64,000 nucleotides of DNA, from NCBI GenBank assembly GCA_013400155.1, contig VXBM01000776.1, forward strand, positions 1 to 64,000. The letters run 5' to 3'. A program made the position numbers and the translations under genes. The notes beneath the pieces were generated by a model. The model worked only from the letters and a program-made list of their open reading frames with translations, had not been told where the DNA came from and made no database searches. Source of the stretch: Helopsaltes ochotensis. Lineage: Eukaryota; Chordata; Aves; Passeriformes; Locustellidae. Position 1 is the first letter of the stretch. Each line of letters starts with the position of its first letter. Positions 59,801 to 64,000 of the stretch are shown piece by piece.

Positions 59801-62800
59801 GATGCCGTGGTCCTCACTTGCTTTGTAAAGTCACACTCAGATGGCACTTTCAGCCTCAAAATATGCATCCCATTTACCCTGGCTTTGACAGAGGCTTACA
59901 AGTTTCCTTTGCAGATTTGAACCTTGAGATTTGCTCACCTCCAGCTGTATCTATCCAAAGAGGCTTTTTAAAAAAAACAGTCTCTCAGAGAACTGGGTTG
60001 GAATGAGCTGAACTGGATTAGCAGTCCCATTCCCTCTCAGGGAAGCATGAATTACACTTCCAACTCACTTTCTAGGATTGATTCCAATTTCTCTTTTTCT
60101 TCTGTCCACAGCAGTCTATATTTTAACACTGCAATAAATATTCAGTTTGAAGTAGATTTCAAATTATTTAACAGCTGGAGCAATGACAGTCTTACTCAAC
60201 TTTACTGTAAATGGAAAAATTCCCATTCCCCCCCTAAAAGACATAGACTGCAGATCATATTCTGAATTCTTCTCAAAACCTTGGCCAAAAGATATCACCA
60301 GCACAGTCTGTTCCTCTTCACATTATTATCCCCACTCTCACAGATTCTTTTATCTAACTCCCTTCTGCCCCAAAGTTTACAATCTCCTTCCAAAAATTTT
60401 TCAGCTGCACTTCCCTTCTCTTACATTCCCTCTCTCTCATCAGTTTTCAAATACTGTGACTTTATTTTAGAAAAATGATGCTGTGAATTCAGCACTACAG
60501 AGAAATCTGTTCCTACCTTTTTCCCTGTGATAAAACACAGAGTGTAATTTTAAGTACTTTTTTTTTTTAACAAAAAGGCACAATGCCCTTTAGCAAAAGT
60601 ATATGAACTTCCTGCTCATAAAGGAAAAAAAATTAAGTTCTTACTTTTGACTGTATTAATGCTTTCCCATGAAAATTGATACATCTGTCTGAGAGATAAA
60701 GGAGATTTGGATTATCTGTATTCAAGAGAAAATTAAAAGAAGTTATTGCACAAAATGATTAGATTTTCTGGCAACACAAGTTCGATTCTGAGATAATGTT
60801 AAAAGTTATTCTCATCTGTGCAGAACACTTCTCATTCACACAACAGGGGCTCGTAATTTCCTCTTTAATTTTCTACTGAAAGAAAAGCCATTGCATTTGC
60901 TCTTCACTGATGACGTTTAATATTTGATTTCTTCTACTTTCTTCAGATAATTTAACAGATAGATTTGCTCATTTGGCTACAGCTAAATTGCTGTAGTAGT
61001 GGCAGACAATGACACTTTTAAGGCTACACTATACATCATTAATCTTCACTCCAACTGAGAGCATTTATCATCTGAGGGCTACCCCTTCTGTTTGTCTTTT
61101 CCTTGTGTTTTCAATTCTCCTTCCCTATCAAGGAGAACAACAAAAATCATTATGGGTTTTCAACTTAGGGAATGACATTTTTAGCTCTGAGGCCTATGTG
61201 TAAATGTAAATTTCCAGCTGTTGGAACAAAGAAATACCAAATGTGAGGCAGATGTTAATATTCTATCCACTGTTGGTAATACAAGCAAAAATCAAACTTT
61301 AAAAATCCCCCAGCTATTCCAGTAATGAAAGCTTACTGGCTTGGGAATTTACCTGTGCCTTCAAAAATAAGATCTACCTAGTTTCTTGCAATCCATGGAG
61401 TCTAGAGAAATCCTCTGTGTCATTTCTTCCTCTTCTGATATTAACAATTGAAGGGCTAGAACATACAGTCAATGAAATCATCTCCAGATGTTTCTTCTGC
61501 CTAGCCATGTGCTGAATGCCCAAAGATCATTTACTGCACAATGAAGTCACGCGGAATCCGGGAGGATTATGGATCCTATGCTGTTTTTCAGGACCACATT
61601 CAGTACCAAAAGTTAAACCACGTGTTTGTTTTCTATCAAGCACCACTTGAACATAAGTCTTCACACACTCACGAAGCCAGTTTAGGCAGAACTGAGGAGC
61701 AACCACTCTGCGCTCCCTAAGAACTCTGTTTTCCTTTGAATCCACCAGCTGAAAAACCACAGCACATCTGTGAATGCAATAAGGTGCTTCTTGCTGAATC
61801 TAGTATACTTGTTGCTTCTAACATCTTCTAACCCTTGAAAACTTCTGAATTGACTGTCCTGGCATGGTGAACACAACCCACAGCCAGTGGCATGGAGGAG
61901 CATGGATATTCAGAGCATACTTACAAGTTGAAGTTTCCCTCCAGAGAGTCTCCAGCCTTTGTTTACCCCTCACCATAGCACATCTCTCATCATCTTATCT
62001 CTCTTATCTCCCATCATCCTTCCCATAGACCTTGGATCTCCATGAATCCTGAGAAGTCCTTCGTTCTAGCATTAATACAGCAGCAACTTCCGAATGCCTT
62101 GTGCCAAGCACATTTGTGTTTGTAATTCCTTTCACACTAGGCAATTCATTAAGGGTTCTGTTTTGATTACCAAAATGTGTGAACACAATTTTGTATCTCA
62201 TCTATACAGGGTCACTCCTATGTCAGCTTGTTTCTGACTGTGACAGTCTTTTCCCATCCTAAAGGCAAAACAGTGTTTACATTTGGTTAGTTAAAATATT
62301 TACATTACACATTCAAATGATGAATTTCCCAGTGACAGGGCTCTCCCTGGTATTTCCTCCTGTACCTACTATGCAGCGGAAATGATTAAGATGAATATTA
62401 TGGGTGCCTCTAAACAAGCAGATTAAGGAAACATGCAGCACAGCTGTACTATACTAACACTGCTAGACTTTGTAATATGCATGCAGGCTGTGTGAACTGC
62501 CTAGCATGAAAGCCTGCCTTTTAGGACCCCAAATGAGAAGAGTTCCACATTTCCTTATCAATTTATTTCAAATAGGTTCTTCATTTATTGACAAATTATT
62601 TGGTTACTCAGCACATGAGGCAGAGTAAAACATAAGCCCTGGCAGAGGAGGAGAGAATGGTGCTGTTTGTTGATCAGCAGTCTGCCTATGGATAAAAGCC
62701 TCGAGTACACCATGTCTGCAGGGGAATAGAGATGATGGGGACTGCCACCCAGACAGAGAAGAGTGTAGAAGGAAAGGTGACATTAAAGTTGGAAGGGGAA

Positions 62801-63165
62801 GGCCATGAAGTGAAAGTATTTCTGGGAATCAGAAAACGCACTGCACACTCCTGTTTCAATGTAACGTTACCAAGTTGAATAAAACACTGCGAGTGATGCT
62901 GCAGCAAAAGGTCCTCCAAACACACAGCATGAGCTTCTCCCCAAAGGGAGGATTTCAGGCTCATAGGGGAGAAACTGAAATTAAACATCATTTAAGACAT
63001 ATCATCATCTACACTGTAAACCTTGCTCATTTATTTGTTACACCAAACAAGGCAGAACCATATGCAAGTGTCTCTGAGAAATTAGATAGTGTAGCAACTT
63101 CTCACACAGAAACTCTATAGTAGTGCAAAATTAAGAAGTTAACACATGTAATGTGCATTCCTTAC
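47899..63165 (-). other. Probable PAG1 5' intron, last part
   Basis: 15 kb with no supported coding gene on either strand. Visible points are a C-rich pyrimidine region around 50805-51075 and a possible ancient interspersed repeat tail near 56150-56240 (a CTCTTTAGGGCAAAGATTGT motif followed by AATAAATTAAATAAATAA). Scattered homopolymers also occur. ORFs are short and unconvincing. Confidence 0.55.
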
Positions 63166-63230
63166 CTTATAACATCATCTACACAGGTCTTCATACAGGC
63201 TCTCTCAGTGAGGAAGCAAAAGCTTCTGGG
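63166..63230 (-). other. Candidate PAG1 5'UTR exon (65 nt)
   Basis: Reading the minus strand, CATTGTTTTTTCAG precedes 63230 and AAG/GTAAGG follows 63166, a strong acceptor and a near-consensus donor only 65 nt apart. PAG1 needs at least one non-coding exon upstream of 37929, and this is the best splice-bounded segment I found. It contains an ATG at its 38th base that stays open to the donor. No human counterpart could be checked, and the exon could belong to another transcript. Confidence 0.45.
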
Positions 63231-64000
63231 CTGAAAAAACAATGAAGCACTGGTTAAGACATTATCTCAAACCCCCTGCCTGTGCTTATATCCATCCCAA
63301 ACTCTGCTGCATCTTGTTGTTTACAGAAACATATACAATAGACTGAAGTTGATTTCGTAAGCAAAAGCTATTTATTTTAAATTGACCCTGCCCACTTAGT
63401 GTCATATATTCTGAAGGAAATGGGATATAAAAGTCTCTGTGTGAGGCACACAACATCTAGCAAACAAATATTATGTGGGATTATTTTTTGTGGGACATGT
63501 ATTTACTCCACTTTTTTAAAACTAACAGCCAATTAAACTTTATTTGCCAGTTAAAACCAATCAGTAAGAGAAAAGTAACAGGTTCTACACCAGTATAAGG
63601 CAGTGTACTCAAAATAATAAACCACCAATTTTGATTTAACCTAAAAGCCTGCGTGGAGGGAGTGAGCAGGATCATTACCTGCCTGCCTGGTGCCCAACCA
63701 GCCCCACCGCCAAGCCGCCTGAGGGGTGTGTAGGGATTAGTGGGCAGGACGCTCCTGCAGAAAGGGGATGCCAGAAATCCCTGGGCTGAGGGGGCCAGGA
63801 TAAACACAGATTCTGCATTTTGAGCCAGCAGCTTCACAGTTTTAATTCAGCGCTTTGAAACGCTTTGGCCATCCCCGGGAATACAGAGTTTGCAGCTCCC
63901 AGCCTTTGGCTGGCCAGCTCACAAAGCCCCGCCGTTTTTGGCAGAGGAACGTCCAGGATGATGGGCAGCGGCTGCCGCTGTCACTAGCAGGATGTTTTCT
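63231..64000 (-). other. Upstream region, GC-richer from 63640
   Basis: The first 400 bases are AT-rich with no feature. From about 63640 to the end GC and CpG rise (CACCGCC, AGCCGCC, CAGCGC, GCCCCGCCG, GCAGCGGC), as at the edge of a CpG-rich promoter. On the minus strand a GGCAG/GTAATG donor at 63679/63678 could end a first exon. Both points are weak and I do not call a promoter. Confidence 0.35.

Overview
This is a window of vertebrate nuclear DNA, most likely from a bird and probably a songbird. Three things point there: CR1 LINE tails ending in repeated ATTCTATGAT units, a roughly 650 bp LTR with TGTCTT/AAGACA ends of a kind I associate with passerine genomes, and a compact spliced gene whose product is a close relative of human PAG1. 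There are no bacterial genes, operons, tRNAs, rRNAs or CRISPR arrays. Almost every open reading frame in the window is a chance ORF in intron or intergenic DNA.

The one well-supported gene is PAG1 (phosphoprotein associated with glycosphingolipid-enriched microdomains, also called Cbp). It lies on the minus strand and its whole coding sequence is present in six exons between 37842 (ATG) and 24161 (TAA): 37718-37842, 35047-35098, 34427-34523, 31196-31776, 26611-26670 and 24161-24511. All junctions have GT/AG borders and matching phases. The exons sum to 1266 nt, or 421 residues plus stop. The product is a transmembrane raft adaptor with a juxtamembrane palmitoylation motif (CSSC), ten cytoplasmic tyrosines, a proline-rich SH3 ligand and a C-terminal TRL PDZ-binding motif. 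The coding exons are followed by a probable very long 3'UTR of about 9.5 kb, ending at a cluster of three AATAAA signals near 14640. They are preceded by a 5'UTR segment (37843-37929) and, in my inference, a further non-coding exon at 63166-63230.

Layout: 1-235 is a GC- and CpG-rich block that looks like a promoter. By vertebrate gene order it may belong to ZNF704, transcribed leftward out of the window. 236-14600 is intergenic and holds a solo LTR (3693-3986) and a decayed CR1 ORF2 fragment (about 11060-11830). 14615-24160 is the probable PAG1 3'UTR, containing a GAGAT pentanucleotide array and a second copy of the same LTR with an inverted partner. 24161-37929 is the PAG1 coding region with its introns. 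37930-63165 is probably the large PAG1 5' intron, with a CR1 element, a 646 bp LTR and two AAAG microsatellites, one of which contains an undetermined base. 63640-64000 is GC-richer and may approach the PAG1 promoter.

I found no previously undescribed gene system. The items most worth a second look are the proposed 5'UTR exon and uORFs, the long 3'UTR with its inverted LTR pair, and the LTR in the 5' intron.
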